Notes: generated by a model not told the origin, from the sequence alone. A stretch of 64,000 bases of DNA from Acidobacteriaceae bacterium KBS 146 (GCA_000688615.1 JHVA01000001.1:4447001-4511000), one strand, 5' to 3'. Shown: positions 8,650-17,340, numbered from the stretch's first letter. Made by a program: numbers and translations.

Positions 8650-9567
8650 GTGGATCTCGTCCAGATGGAGACATTTCTGGCCGTAGCGGAAGAACGCAGT
8701 TTCTCACGGGCCGCCTCTAGGCTCCATCGTACCCAGCCTGCGGTCAGTCAGGCAATTGCCAAGCTGGAGACCGAAATCGGAGAAGTTCTCTTCGATCGGT
8801 CCTCTCGAGACGGTACTCTGACAGATGCCGGCGAGGTGCTCCGTGAATATGCCGCTAAGATGTTGAATCTAAGGAGCGAAGCCACCGGGGCGCTCTCGGA
8901 GCTGCGGTCTCTGCACCATGGGCGGCTGAACCTGGCTGCCAACGAATATACGAGCTTGTATCTGCTGCCCCTGCTCGACGAATTCCGCCGCCAGAACCCC
9001 AGAATCAAGCTCGCGGTTCAGCGTACCCTCGCCAGCCGAATTCCGGACGAGGTTCTGATTCACTCCGTCGAGTTCGGTGTTCTCTCCTTCCGTCCGGACG
9101 ACAGCCAAATCAGGTCCATCGTGGTCTATCGGGATGAGCTGGCTTTGGTCGTCAACCCGCGCCATTCCCTCGCGGGCGCAGGGAAGGTCTCCATCCGGCA
9201 GCTTGGGACGCAGAACTTCATTGCGCACAACATCCCCTCTCCTCAACGTCAAAAGGTCATCCAGACCTTCAAAAAGCACAAGACGCCGCTGCATATGGGG
9301 GTCGAGCTGCCTTCCCTCGAGGCGATCAAACGCTTTGTCGAGATGGGGAACGGTGTAGCCCTGGTCCCGCGGCTGACGGCTGTTCCTGAACTCAAAAGCG
9401 GCGCTTTAGTGATGCTGGAGGTTCCTGAACTGCAGACGGAGAGAAGGCTGAGAATCGTCTATCGCAAACAGGCGAATCTCTCCCACGCGGCTGTGGCATT
9501 CCTCAAGGTTGTCGAGTCTTATGCCGCAACACAGGGTGACCCCTACTGCTTCCATCCTGAGCGGTGA
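8650..9567 (+). CDS. LysR-family transcriptional regulator
   Basis: A 305-residue regulator. Residues 1-60 are the winged helix-turn-helix (METFLAVAEERSFSRAASRL, then TQPAVSQAIAKLE), followed by a linker helix and a periplasmic-binding-protein-like effector domain. The start is GTG (MDLVQMETF) with GAGGT about eight bases upstream. Its divergence from leuA suggests it controls the leucine operon, perhaps sensing a pathway intermediate as some LysR proteins of leucine and isoleucine genes do; the ligand is unknown. Confidence 0.93.
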   Translation: MDLVQMETFLAVAEERSFSRAASRLHRTQPAVSQAIAKLETEIGEVLFDRSSRDGTLTDAGEVLREYAAKMLNLRSEATGALSELRSLHHGRLNLAANEYTSLYLLPLLDEFRRQNPRIKLAVQRTLASRIPDEVLIHSVEFGVLSFRPDDSQIRSIVVYRDELALVVNPRHSLAGAGKVSIRQLGTQNFIAHNIPSPQRQKVIQTFKKHKTPLHMGVELPSLEAIKRFVEMGNGVALVPRLTAVPELKSGALVMLEVPELQTERRLRIVYRKQANLSHAAVAFLKVVESYAATQGDPYCFHPER

Positions 9568-9686
9568 CCCCTGGTCGCTACAAATTTATGCGTCTCCGCC
9601 GGAACATTCTGTGCGGGACGACGTTTGAACGAGCAGTTCCGGTAGCCAAGGGGTCTAGTTCCTTCAAAAATTGCGAGGTGATGTCG

Positions 9687-10118
9687 ATGAACAGGAGCTT
9701 TTATCAGGCATGCACGCGAATCGCGCTGACCACACTGATTTGTGGCGCGCTGTCCGCGATTCCAGTCAAGGCGCAGGATGCAGCCCCGCAGGCGGGTCCG
9801 CAGGCAGGGTCTCGGATGGGAAACATGCAGACCCGTCAACTGGAGATGCTCACTAAACAGTTAAATCTGACCTCGGATCAGCAGGCTCAGGTTAAAGCGA
9901 TCCAGCAGGACACTGGCCAGCAGATGAGGGCAGTGCGAAACGATAGTTCTCTGTCCGAGGATCAGAAGCGTTCAAAGATGATGGATCTTCGTAAGACTTC
10001 CCAAGAAAAAATTCGCGCCGTGCTGACCGATGAGCAGAAGACCAAGTACGACGACCTGCAGGTGCACATGCGCGAACGAATGAAAAACCGTCAGCAGGAG
10101 CAGACCCCTCCCCAGTAA
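9687..10118 (+). CDS. Secreted LTXXQ (Spy/CpxP-like) periplasmic protein
   Basis: About 143 residues with a signal peptide (start at MNRSFYQACTRIALTTLICG, cleavage near VKAQ). The mature part is Gln/Met-rich and helical, with LTSDQQAQVKAIQQDT and LTDEQKTKYDDLQ, two copies of the LTxxQ-type motif found in Spy/CpxP chaperone-like proteins. The ATG at 9687 is preferred because GAGG lies eight bases upstream; an ATG two codons earlier is too close to it. The role is probably in periplasmic protein or envelope stress; the family assignment is by motif only. Confidence 0.75.
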   Translation: MNRSFYQACTRIALTTLICGALSAIPVKAQDAAPQAGPQAGSRMGNMQTRQLEMLTKQLNLTSDQQAQVKAIQQDTGQQMRAVRNDSSLSEDQKRSKMMDLRKTSQEKIRAVLTDEQKTKYDDLQVHMRERMKNRQQEQTPPQ

Positions 10119-10146
10119 AACGGCTCTCTAAAAGTGAAAAGTGCTC

Positions 10147-10174
10147 AGGCCGGAGATCACTCTCCGGCCTTTCT
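10147..10174 (+). terminator. Rho-independent terminator after the LTXXQ gene
   Basis: A ten-base-pair GC-rich stem (10147-10156 with 10161-10170), a TCAC loop, then TTCT. It lies 28 bases after the stop codon. Confidence 0.75.
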
Positions 10175-10223
10175 GCGTTCGGAATCCCATAGTTGCGAGT
10201 TGTGCGTTTACAATGAAGGGACA

Positions 10224-10310
10224 GTGACGAAGGTGCTGGAAGTTACTGCGGCGGGTACCGTTGCCGACCGACAGCTCTACCTTGTTCTGGACGATTTTGA
10301 AGGGATCTAG
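10224..10310 (+). CDS. Possible 28-codon reading frame (doubtful)
   Basis: GTG start with AAGGGA just upstream, reading VTKVLEVTAAGTVADRQLYL and ending in TAG six bases before the ATG of the beta-barrel gene. The composition is protein-like, but the frame is short and shows no recognisable family. It could be a leader peptide, a remnant or chance. Confidence 0.2.
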   Translation: MTKVLEVTAAGTVADRQLYLVLDDFEGI

Positions 10311-10316
10311 CGAAGC

Positions 10317-10913
10317 ATGAAGAAAACGATGTTGTTGGGTGCGCTGATGCTGATGGCATCTCTTGGATATGCGCAGGAGAGCCGGCAGGATATCAGCCTT
10401 AGCGCGATTGGGATCTTGACGCCGCAGGTCAATGGAAACGCGGTGCAGCTGAACACAACGAAGACGGTCGGCTTCCTCGCGAGCTACCGATACATGCTGA
10501 CACCCCGCAGCGCACTTGAACTCAACTACTCCTTCGGACAGTACAGTTCCAAGTACAGCACCAGCTTTCTTCCTAATGTCCGTATCCATACCCGCCAGCA
10601 GGAGATTACGGGCGCTTATGTGTACACGCTGAACTTCCGCAATTTCAATCCGTTCGTTGAAGCGGGCGTTGGCGGCTTGCTCTTTACCCCGATCCGCGAT
10701 TACAGAACGACCAACTTCGATACCCGGCAAAATACGAACATCGGAGCGTTGTTCGGCGGCGGTCTGGCCTACGAACTTAGTCCGAGCTGGGACGTTCGCG
10801 TCCAATATCGAGGCTTTGTCGTGAAGGCCCCCGATTTCGGTCTCGCGAATTTCAAGACGAATCGGTGGGAAGTTGTATCCATGCCGACCATTGGTATGGC
10901 CTACCACTTCTAA
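10317..10913 (+). CDS. Small outer-membrane beta-barrel protein
   Basis: 198 residues with a signal peptide (MKKTMLLGALMLMASLGYAQ). The mature chain alternates hydrophobic and polar residues in about eight strands and ends with phenylalanine (MAYHF), the usual C-terminal signal for outer-membrane insertion. This fits the OmpA/OmpW-like eight-strand barrel group. No peptidoglycan-binding domain follows. Function unknown. A strong hairpin terminator lies 20 bases downstream. Confidence 0.8.
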   Translation: MKKTMLLGALMLMASLGYAQESRQDISLSAIGILTPQVNGNAVQLNTTKTVGFLASYRYMLTPRSALELNYSFGQYSSKYSTSFLPNVRIHTRQQEITGAYVYTLNFRNFNPFVEAGVGGLLFTPIRDYRTTNFDTRQNTNIGALFGGGLAYELSPSWDVRVQYRGFVVKAPDFGLANFKTNRWEVVSMPTIGMAYHF

Positions 10914-10932
10914 CGCCAAAGGTGATAACGAA

Positions 10933-10959
10933 AAGAGCCCCGATACTGTCGGGGCTCTT
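10933..10959. terminator. Bidirectional terminator hairpin between convergent barrel genes
   Basis: An 11-bp perfect stem (10933-10943 with 10949-10959, core GAGCCCCGA) with a TACTG loop. It lies between the plus-strand barrel gene and the minus-strand one, and can serve both. Confidence 0.8.
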
Positions 10960-10974
10960 CTAGTTTGAGAAGGA

Positions 10975-11502
10975 TCAGAAGCGGTAAGCAGCTCCGATGG
11001 TGACAACAGACGGCGTCAGTCCGTTGGGCGGGAAATCGAACCAGTGCTGATATTCGTATTCGCCGCGAAGGTTGAGGAAGCGAAGAAGTCTGTAATCCAC
11101 TCCCCCACCGACTCCGATGAGATTGTAGGCCAGGTTGGCGGTTTGCTCACCACGATAGGTAAAGTTGAAGACTCCTCGGCCGTAAAGCCCCTTCACATAC
11201 GGTGAGAAACGCCCATAGGTGCGGGAATACCGTGGACCGATCTCGTAGGTTTTCTCATAGATGTTAGTACCGCCGTCTTTGACATACCGAAACTCGCCTT
11301 CGATTCCGAGGTGATGGAAGAAGTCATAATCCGCATAAATGGTGAGCCCATTTACGCGATTGGGGAGGTAGTCGGTATTTGCATTCGAAAAGCCGGCTCC
11401 TACCTGTACCGAGGCGGTACGAACTGCGGTAGGCCTAGCCTGTGCGTGGAGGAAGACGGGCGCACTGAGAAAAGATACGGTTAAAAGAATCTTGCTAAAC
11501 AA
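10975..11502 (-). CDS. Outer-membrane beta-barrel protein, tandem paralogue A (TTG start)
   Basis: 175 residues from a TTG at 11500-11502 (LFSKILLTVSFLSAPVFLHA), with AGGGG eight bases upstream. The frame is open further upstream but contains only non-coding-like sequence. The mature part starts RPTAVRTASVQVGAGFSN and ends TIGAAYRF, a closing beta-strand with terminal Phe. It is clearly related to the neighbouring barrel at 11613 (shared TATR-type start, SVQ-GAG, GIEG, GPRY, YGRF-PY-KGL and GLTP-V motifs). Predicted eight-strand porin-like protein of unknown role. Confidence 0.8.
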   Translation of the reverse strand: MFSKILLTVSFLSAPVFLHAQARPTAVRTASVQVGAGFSNANTDYLPNRVNGLTIYADYDFFHHLGIEGEFRYVKDGGTNIYEKTYEIGPRYSRTYGRFSPYVKGLYGRGVFNFTYRGEQTANLAYNLIGVGGGVDYRLLRFLNLRGEYEYQHWFDFPPNGLTPSVVTIGAAYRF

Positions 11503-11612
11503 ATCACATTCCCCTGGATTGGCCTGTCTAATCCGCAAAGCAGGCCAGATCACCTGATTTAGCGGGGTCACACTTCCGAGAATATCGGCCGGGAGACCCC
11601 GCTTCTTCAAGC

Positions 11613-12167
11613 TTAGTGGAAGGTGTAGGCTGCGCCAAAGGTAAAGACGTAGGGAGTCAGGCCATTTTTTCCGTAACCCGGCCATCCCTGATACTCAAAA
11701 TCGACGAGCCGGATATTCCAGTGGCGACTGGCGCGCATATCAGCACCGCCTCCGAGCGCGTACATTTTGTAGGTATTGGCGTAATTGGGCCGGAGTGAAC
11801 GAGGATCGTAGTCTGTCTTAAACCGACCCAGTCCGAGTAATCCTTTTGCATAGGGCCGAAAGCGGCCGTAATGAAAGACGTATCTCGGCCCCAGGAGATA
11901 AGAGTCTTCGCCGATATCAGTAGGTGTAATTACGCTGATCCGGTGAATATCACCTTCAATGCCCCAGTGCCTTGTAAAGTCGTAGGTCCCATAGATCGTA
12001 TAGCCCTGAATCTTTTTCTGGCCGTAATCCGGACTCGCAAAGGAGTAGCCGGCTCCTATCTGCACAGAGCTGTTCCGTGTGGCCGTCGGAACAGCCTGAG
12101 CATGAGAAAATCGGGCCGTCGTCCCTAATAAAAAAGCGAAAGAAAGGATAAAAAGAATGCGCTTCAA
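11613..12167 (-). CDS. Outer-membrane beta-barrel protein, tandem paralogue B (TTG start)
   Basis: 184 residues. The start is a TTG at 12165-12167 with GGAGGA eight bases upstream, giving signal peptide MKRILFILSFAFLLGTTARF ending SHAQ. The barrel begins AVPTATRNSSVQIGAGYS and ends TFGAAYTFH, with Phe next to last. It shares spaced motifs with the downstream paralogue (110 bp gap), so the pair arose by tandem duplication and then diverged strongly. Function unknown. Confidence 0.8.
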   Translation of the reverse strand: MKRILFILSFAFLLGTTARFSHAQAVPTATRNSSVQIGAGYSFASPDYGQKKIQGYTIYGTYDFTRHWGIEGDIHRISVITPTDIGEDSYLLGPRYVFHYGRFRPYAKGLLGLGRFKTDYDPRSLRPNYANTYKMYALGGGADMRASRHWNIRLVDFEYQGWPGYGKNGLTPYVFTFGAAYTFH

Positions 12168-12286
12168 CTCGGTGTTCCTCCAGCTAGTCAGCTTTCAGGC
12201 TAAGTACCGGGATAGGACGAGATAATCCCGGCAGGTGGTCGAAAGGTGGGACCACCCATTTTCGGGTGATCCCGGGAACGATCGAA

Positions 12287-14152
12287 TTAGTTTTGCGGCG
12301 GGTTTGCCGTTCCGGATGTGGCAGCAGGTGCTGTGTTTTCAGCGGGAGCAGGTTCTGCAGTCGTGGCAGGAGCGGTCGGAGCCGCCGCAGTCGGAGCGGC
12401 AGCAGGAGCTTCCGTCGGGGGTTTGTAGTAGCTGAGTTTGATGTAAACCGGCGCAACTTCAAAGGGAATCTTATCGGCAGCGGAAAGCAGCGGTTCGAAG
12501 GCCGGATGCAGTGTGATCATCTGATCGGTCCATGGATCGCGTCGCAGGAAGCTCGAGAGAGGCATGGCGGCCTGCTGCTTCAAATTGGACATCTCCAATT
12601 TGGGGCTCTTCGCTATGATCGGTTCCATCCAGAAGGTTGGATCGTTATCGCTCTTGACCAGCCCATCGCCGATCATCGGCTCATTGAGAGCCTTCAGCGG
12701 CTTCAGCCTCTCCTGGAGTTGCTGAAGGTACAGGCCGAAGTACTGCTGTCCTCCAGCCAGTTCCTTAGCACTGAGCAGTTCCATTGCCTTCTTTGCAGCA
12801 GCGGCATTGTCGGCATCGGTATGGTGCATGGGGATACGGTTGAAGACCGAGGTCGACGGGAAGAGCAGGCGGTCATTGAAGGCGAACTTCGTATCCAGCC
12901 TGTGTCCCAGAATGATGTGGGAGAGCTGGAAGGCAAGCAGAGCGTTCAGGTTCCCCATCTGCTGGGCACCATCCTGGCTGAGGATCGCGGTCGTGTCGAT
13001 CAGGCTCTTGGAGAGGATGATCGTGTTCCCGACAGAGAGAGATTCAAGGGGCTCGGTGAGCAGTGTGCGGCAATGGATGGGCCGCGAAAGCGTGATGTTG
13101 TTGTAGGCGAGGATGTTGGTTGCGAGGGCTTCGAGAGTCTTATCAAACTCGCTCGGAGCATCCAGCAGGCCAGCCTGGTACAAACGCTCTACGACGTTGT
13201 CCTCAGCCTGCTGCACCCAGGCACGCTGCGCTCCCAAGGGCGAGACGTCCTGTGCCTCATTGCTGACATCCGTTGCTCCCACGACATCCATGGAGGTGTT
13301 CTCCGACTCTTTGGTCGGGACCTTCAGCGCATATCCCCAGATATGGTTGATGGCCTTGAACTTCAAGGACCGGTTGACGCTCTTAGGATCGCTCTCCTCG
13401 ACGTAGAAGGAGGTAGGCAGCCACAGATTGGGCTGTACGTTGGTCCGCCAGCTGTCGAAGTGGTAGTACTCGCGGGAGCCTGTCTCCGTTCCGGCGAAGT
13501 TGCCATTGAACCGGACGACGTTGCCATTCTGCGTCTCAACCCAGATACGACCGAAGAATCGGCCGGTTTTATTTTTGCCGATGGGCGCAACGTCGAAGAC
13601 CGCTGTCGGGGTATTGCCAAGAAACTCATTGCGAACGTAGGCAAACTCATAATGCTGACGATCGAAGTCATTCGAGTCCATCAGCAGCATCTGGATAAAG
13701 CCGGTCTCGCTGAAGTTCATGTGGAGGCTGCTGCCAAGACCTGTGATGAACGAGGTCGAGTGGCGAAAGAAGCCAAATTTGCCACGGTCGCCGCCTTCAG
13801 CCGTCGCGCGGTTGGTGTCAAATTGATCGCCGCCGATAATTCGGCCAAATTCAACCCGGCCAAGAAAATGCTGATCCGACTCCGGTGCCTGTCCAAGCTT
13901 GTCATCCGGACGCATGTTCTGGATGTAGGTCTCAACAAGAGGCGCCCGTTCCCTGACGACCTTGATGACTTCTTTTTCTCTCGCGATGGACTTATCGATG
14001 AGCTGGTTCTGGCTGGCTGTCAGCTTGGCCGCCGGAAGGTCCTGTGCCACCTTCTTCTTGCCCAGAGGAAATGCTGAGGAGATCTGGGGTGAGAAAGCTG
14101 TGGCGATAAATGCCAGCGCGAGACCAGCGGCGGGTTGTTTCCGAAAGATCAT
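12287..14152 (-). CDS. Secreted protein with a degenerate M48-peptidase-like domain
   Basis: 621 residues with a signal peptide (about 1-27). Residues 190-260 (GRIWVETQNGNVVRFNGNF) resemble the lipoprotein-sorting-type domain found in many acidobacterial secreted proteins. Residues 355-460 follow the M48 metallopeptidase pattern: a GNTIILSKSLIDT strand-helix, then NLNALLAFQLSHIILGH. The zinc motif HExxH has become F408-Q-L-S-H412, and the expected third-ligand ExxAD has become H-T-D-A-D (444-448). The protein thus keeps the fold's shape but probably has no protease activity. The tail (about 575-621) is Ala/Pro-rich. Scaffold or chaperone roles are possible. It is transcribed in line with the TonB-domain gene, 107 bp downstream. 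Confidence 0.75.
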   Translation of the reverse strand: MIFRKQPAAGLALAFIATAFSPQISSAFPLGKKKVAQDLPAAKLTASQNQLIDKSIAREKEVIKVVRERAPLVETYIQNMRPDDKLGQAPESDQHFLGRVEFGRIIGGDQFDTNRATAEGGDRGKFGFFRHSTSFITGLGSSLHMNFSETGFIQMLLMDSNDFDRQHYEFAYVRNEFLGNTPTAVFDVAPIGKNKTGRFFGRIWVETQNGNVVRFNGNFAGTETGSREYYHFDSWRTNVQPNLWLPTSFYVEESDPKSVNRSLKFKAINHIWGYALKVPTKESENTSMDVVGATDVSNEAQDVSPLGAQRAWVQQAEDNVVERLYQAGLLDAPSEFDKTLEALATNILAYNNITLSRPIHCRTLLTEPLESLSVGNTIILSKSLIDTTAILSQDGAQQMGNLNALLAFQLSHIILGHRLDTKFAFNDRLLFPSTSVFNRIPMHHTDADNAAAAKKAMELLSAKELAGGQQYFGLYLQQLQERLKPLKALNEPMIGDGLVKSDNDPTFWMEPIIAKSPKLEMSNLKQQAAMPLSSFLRRDPWTDQMITLHPAFEPLLSAADKIPFEVAPVYIKLSYYKPPTEAPAAAPTAAAPTAPATTAEPAPAENTAPAATSGTANPPQN

Positions 14153-14259
14153 GTCTACGGCTCCTGCGGTGACCTTAGGTCATCCATGATGTCTTAAGAC
14201 GGTTAGAGAATGAAAAAACGAGATGAAAACAAATCAAACGGCCCTGAACAAAGATTGAA

Positions 14260-15354
14260 TTACCCAGCGAGTTGGAAGGCGACGTTGACGATACCCTCCC
14301 AGTCGACAGGATGCCCGGAAGCGTCTGTTGCCGGTTGAAAACGTGTTGACTGGACGGCGCGGATTGCGGATTCTCCAAGACCATGGCCAAGATCGCTGGT
14401 CACGCCCAGCACCTGAACTGTGCCGGCCGCTGAAACTCGGACTCGCACTGAGACCGTGCCTTCCAGATGAAGCTGGATTGCTTCCTGGGTGTACTGCGGT
14501 CGAGGCTTGTAAAGCACCTTGGGCGCTTTAGCGGCAGTTTCTGCAGGTGCGGGAGATTTGGGCATCGGAGGAGGTGTTGCGCGCCCGAGGTTTACCGGTC
14601 CTGCCGCGCCAACCGAGCGGCTTGTGGAGTTGAGTGGGCCTGTTCCTCCAGGGACTCCAAGCTTAACCCCCTGGACCGGGCGTGACCCGTTTCCTGTCAT
14701 GCTTTGGCTTCCCGCATATCCTGAGCCAAGTTGCACTGAAGTAGCTCGCGGACCGGTGCCAGTATTCGAGGCCGGCATCCCCGACATGCCTCTTTGACCG
14801 AGGTCCACCGAGGCGGTGGCGGGGCGGTTGGATGGGGCAATCGGGTTATCGGGGCGCCCCAAAGCGACCGGAGCTGGATGAGGGGAGTTATTTACCACCG
14901 AAGCAGCCTGTGGATGTGCCAGAGAGACTGGTCTCGGAGCGGCAGGGGCGATTACCTGCTTTGGAGGAGCGGGTGGGATATTCGGCGCCGGTTGAGCCAT
15001 CTTCACGATCACCGGCTTGACCGGTTCAGGCTCCTTGACCTGTGGCATCGTGATCTTCGGCGGCGCAGTCTTCACCACTGGAGGGGGAGGGAGAGGCCTT
15101 GGTATAACTTTAGGCCGCACTGGCTCGACGGGTTTCAGCGGAAGCGAAAGACTGATCTCTCGTAAGCGATGATCGTCCTCGACCGTTTTCTTTGCAGCCG
15201 CACCAATAATGCAAACAATGATTGCCAGAATGACGTTTACAGTGACGGAGGTGAGTAACGATCCCTTGCTTTGTTGTCCGTCATGCAGAATCCCAAAATG
15301 TGAGAACTGCACGCTCGGTGGGTGCAGATCGTCAGTGCGTAGAGGCTTAGCCAT
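14260..15354 (-). CDS. TonB-domain protein with one N-terminal membrane helix
   Basis: 364 residues from MAKPLRTDDLHPPSV; the upstream open frame is not protein-like. One transmembrane helix (about residues 35-52, VNVILAIIVCIIGAAA) is followed by a Pro/Lys/Val-rich rod (KPVEPVRPKVIPRPLPPPP) and a long Ser/Gly/Asn-rich linker. The C-terminal 90 residues (PRPQYTQEAIQLHLEGTVSV to the end) are a TonB C-terminal fold. It is expected to span the periplasm and contact outer-membrane proteins. No exbB or exbD lies nearby, so it may not be the energising TonB. Confidence 0.85.
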   Translation of the reverse strand: MAKPLRTDDLHPPSVQFSHFGILHDGQQSKGSLLTSVTVNVILAIIVCIIGAAAKKTVEDDHRLREISLSLPLKPVEPVRPKVIPRPLPPPPVVKTAPPKITMPQVKEPEPVKPVIVKMAQPAPNIPPAPPKQVIAPAAPRPVSLAHPQAASVVNNSPHPAPVALGRPDNPIAPSNRPATASVDLGQRGMSGMPASNTGTGPRATSVQLGSGYAGSQSMTGNGSRPVQGVKLGVPGGTGPLNSTSRSVGAAGPVNLGRATPPPMPKSPAPAETAAKAPKVLYKPRPQYTQEAIQLHLEGTVSVRVRVSAAGTVQVLGVTSDLGHGLGESAIRAVQSTRFQPATDASGHPVDWEGIVNVAFQLAG

Positions 15355-15727
15355 AAATAGTGAGTCCTTTTTGTTGACACCTCTCCTGCAGAAGAGATGG
15401 AACATTGGGACCAATCCGGGTAAAGATACCGGAGGACTGGTGTACCGGGGAGAATGAAACCCCAGCCCAACTGGGGAGAATGCCTGGAGCAACTGCTCGA
15501 AGCAACAAGTACAGACGACAACGCATCGCTGCCGCCAAGGAAGCGTAACAAGACAGACGTGAAGAATTGCGTCAGGGTTGCAGCAGGCACCGTGCAATCG
15601 GGAGACCAAACCGGTCGTGTCAGCCGGGGCTCTGCCAATTCACTACTTCCAGTATAGTGCCCGAGGCCTAACTGGTTGACACTGGTACTTTTGTGGTATG
15701 CAGGAAACAGGGTTTAGGAGCCATGGA
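15355..15727. other. Intergenic region between the TonB-domain gene and galE
   Basis: 373 bp between divergent genes. I see no convincing gene. TTGACA at 15676-15681 and TATAGT at 15652-15657 are promoter-like hexamers but neither has a well-spaced partner. AGGAG at 15718-15722 is the galE ribosome-binding site. Confidence 0.4.
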
Positions 15728-16696
15728 ATGAATATCTTAGTGACGGGTGGTGCAGGTTATATCGGAGGTACGGTGAGTCGACTGTTATTGTCGGCAGGCC
15801 ACGCGGTCACCATTTACGACAATCTTTGCCATAGCAAGCAAGAGGCAGTCGCAGCTGGTGCAAAGTTCGTCGAAGGAGATTTAGCCGATAGAGCTCTCAT
15901 CGAAGACACTCTTAGGCAGAGCCATTTTGATGGAGTTATGCATTTTGCCGCTCTCATTGAAGCCGGCGAAAGCATGAAGGTTCCCGAGATCTATTTCCGA
16001 AATAACACCATGGCCACGCTCACGCTGCTCGAAGCCATGGTCGCGACAGGACATGATCGTTTGGTCTTTAGCTCGACCGCTGCCTGTTACGGTGAGCCTG
16101 TCTCGACACCCATTACAGAAGAAGCCCAGCTGTTACCGACCAACGCCTACGGTGAGAGCAAGCTGCTGGTCGAACAGATGCTGACATGGTTCAACCGCAT
16201 CCACGGCTTTCGTTACGCCAGCCTTCGTTATTTCAATGTAGCCGGTGCCATCGAAGGATATGGCGAAGCACACGAGCCGGAGTCCCACTTGATTCCCTTG
16301 ATCCTTGATGTCGCCCTTGGCCGACGCGCTGACATCAAGATCTTCGGTGAAGACTACCCGACCAAGGACGGCACCTGCGTCCGTGACTATATCCATGTCC
16401 AGGATCTTGCCGATGCCCATTTTCTCGCTCTGGGGGCGTTGGACCGCACCAGCCGTCTCATCTACAACCTTGGTAGCGGACAGGGATTCACCGTCAGGGA
16501 AGTCATCGATTCGGCACGCCGGATCACCGGCCGCGCTATCAGTGTTGAGGAGTGCCCAAGGCGCCTAGGCGATCCTGCCGTGCTCGTGGCCAGTTCTGAA
16601 AAAATCAAGAAGGAGCTGGGGTGGCAACCGAAGTTTCCCGAGCTGGATCAGATCATCGCCAGCGCATGGCAGTGGCATCAGCAACGTTATTCATAA
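15728..16696 (+). CDS. galE: UDP-glucose 4-epimerase
   Basis: Interconverts UDP-glucose and UDP-galactose for exopolysaccharide and lipopolysaccharide synthesis and galactose use. The start MNILVTGGAGYIGG at 15728 has AGGAG seven bases upstream; an ATG ten codons earlier lacks one. TGGAGYIG is the NAD-binding glycine motif. SSTAACYG and the Y-x3-K in NAYGESKLLVEQ form the catalytic triad of extended short-chain dehydrogenases. DGTCVRDYIHVQDLA is the GalE substrate segment. It has 322 residues, full length. Confidence 0.94.
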   Translation: MNILVTGGAGYIGGTVSRLLLSAGHAVTIYDNLCHSKQEAVAAGAKFVEGDLADRALIEDTLRQSHFDGVMHFAALIEAGESMKVPEIYFRNNTMATLTLLEAMVATGHDRLVFSSTAACYGEPVSTPITEEAQLLPTNAYGESKLLVEQMLTWFNRIHGFRYASLRYFNVAGAIEGYGEAHEPESHLIPLILDVALGRRADIKIFGEDYPTKDGTCVRDYIHVQDLADAHFLALGALDRTSRLIYNLGSGQGFTVREVIDSARRITGRAISVEECPRRLGDPAVLVASSEKIKKELGWQPKFPELDQIIASAWQWHQQRYS

Positions 16697-16875
16697 GACG
16701 GAAGCCGAGGTGGCAGGCTAGTCTGGTCCTCTCAAGGAGACTTGTTAAATCGGAGAGAGAAATCCGTCGATCAGCAGATGGTGTCGCGACATTTGCTTGG
16801 CCAGGAAGCCGGCACGACCCCTGTCTCCATCTGCTATCCTCAACCTTTCAGAACTGAAAAAAATCGGAGTATCGC

Positions 16876-17340
16876 ATGGCAAAGGGCGTCAACAAGGTAT
16901 TTCTTCTCGGCAACGTAGGTAAAGATCCGGAGATCCGCTCCACTGCAGGTGGCACCATTGTGGCTAGTTTCTCTCTGGCTACTGCAGACCGCGCCAAAGA
17001 CCAGCAGGGCAACTGGCAGGACAAGACAGAATGGCACAACCTCGTTGCCTTCAATCGCACCGCTGAAATTATTCGGGATTACGTAAAAAAAGGTACCCAG
17101 ATCTTTGTTGAAGGCAAAATCCAGACCCGTTCGTGGGACGATAAGGAATCCGGCCAGAAGAAGTACCGCACCGAAATCCTTGTCAATGAGATGAGTCTCC
17201 TCGGCGGCGGACAGGGCCGCAGCGAAGGTGCTGCCTCCGGCGGATACTCCCGCTCCAATACCACGAGCTTCGACCAGCGCACGCCGTCGCAGCCTGAATA
17301 TGCAGACCAGGGAATCACGGATGATGACATCCCGTTCTAG
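16876..17340 (+). CDS. ssb: Single-stranded DNA-binding protein
   Basis: 154 residues: an N-terminal OB fold (NKVFLLGNVGKDPEIRST, then TEWHNLVAFNRTAEI), a Gly/Ser/Gln-rich linker and the acidic tip DDDIPF that recruits replication and repair partners. Cytoplasmic homotetramer-forming protein. It stands alone between galE and a convergent symporter gene, with its own 179-bp upstream region. Confidence 0.97.
   Translation: MAKGVNKVFLLGNVGKDPEIRSTAGGTIVASFSLATADRAKDQQGNWQDKTEWHNLVAFNRTAEIIRDYVKKGTQIFVEGKIQTRSWDDKESGQKKYRTEILVNEMSLLGGGQGRSEGAASGGYSRSNTTSFDQRTPSQPEYADQGITDDDIPF

Noticed and set aside
10128-11006. 292-codon minus-strand frame across the first barrel gene
   Set aside because: Overlaps a plus-strand gene with signal peptide and closing strand, and covers two terminator hairpins.
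12266-14077. 603-codon open frame on the plus strand, antisense to the M48-like gene
   Set aside because: It mirrors the codon pattern of the minus-strand gene, has no recognisable family and no ribosome-binding site; the minus-strand protein has a signal peptide and domain motifs.
16697-16875. tRNA-like stretch near 16730 with TTGTTAAATC
   Set aside because: The flanking sequence does not form an anticodon stem, and no acceptor or T arm is found.
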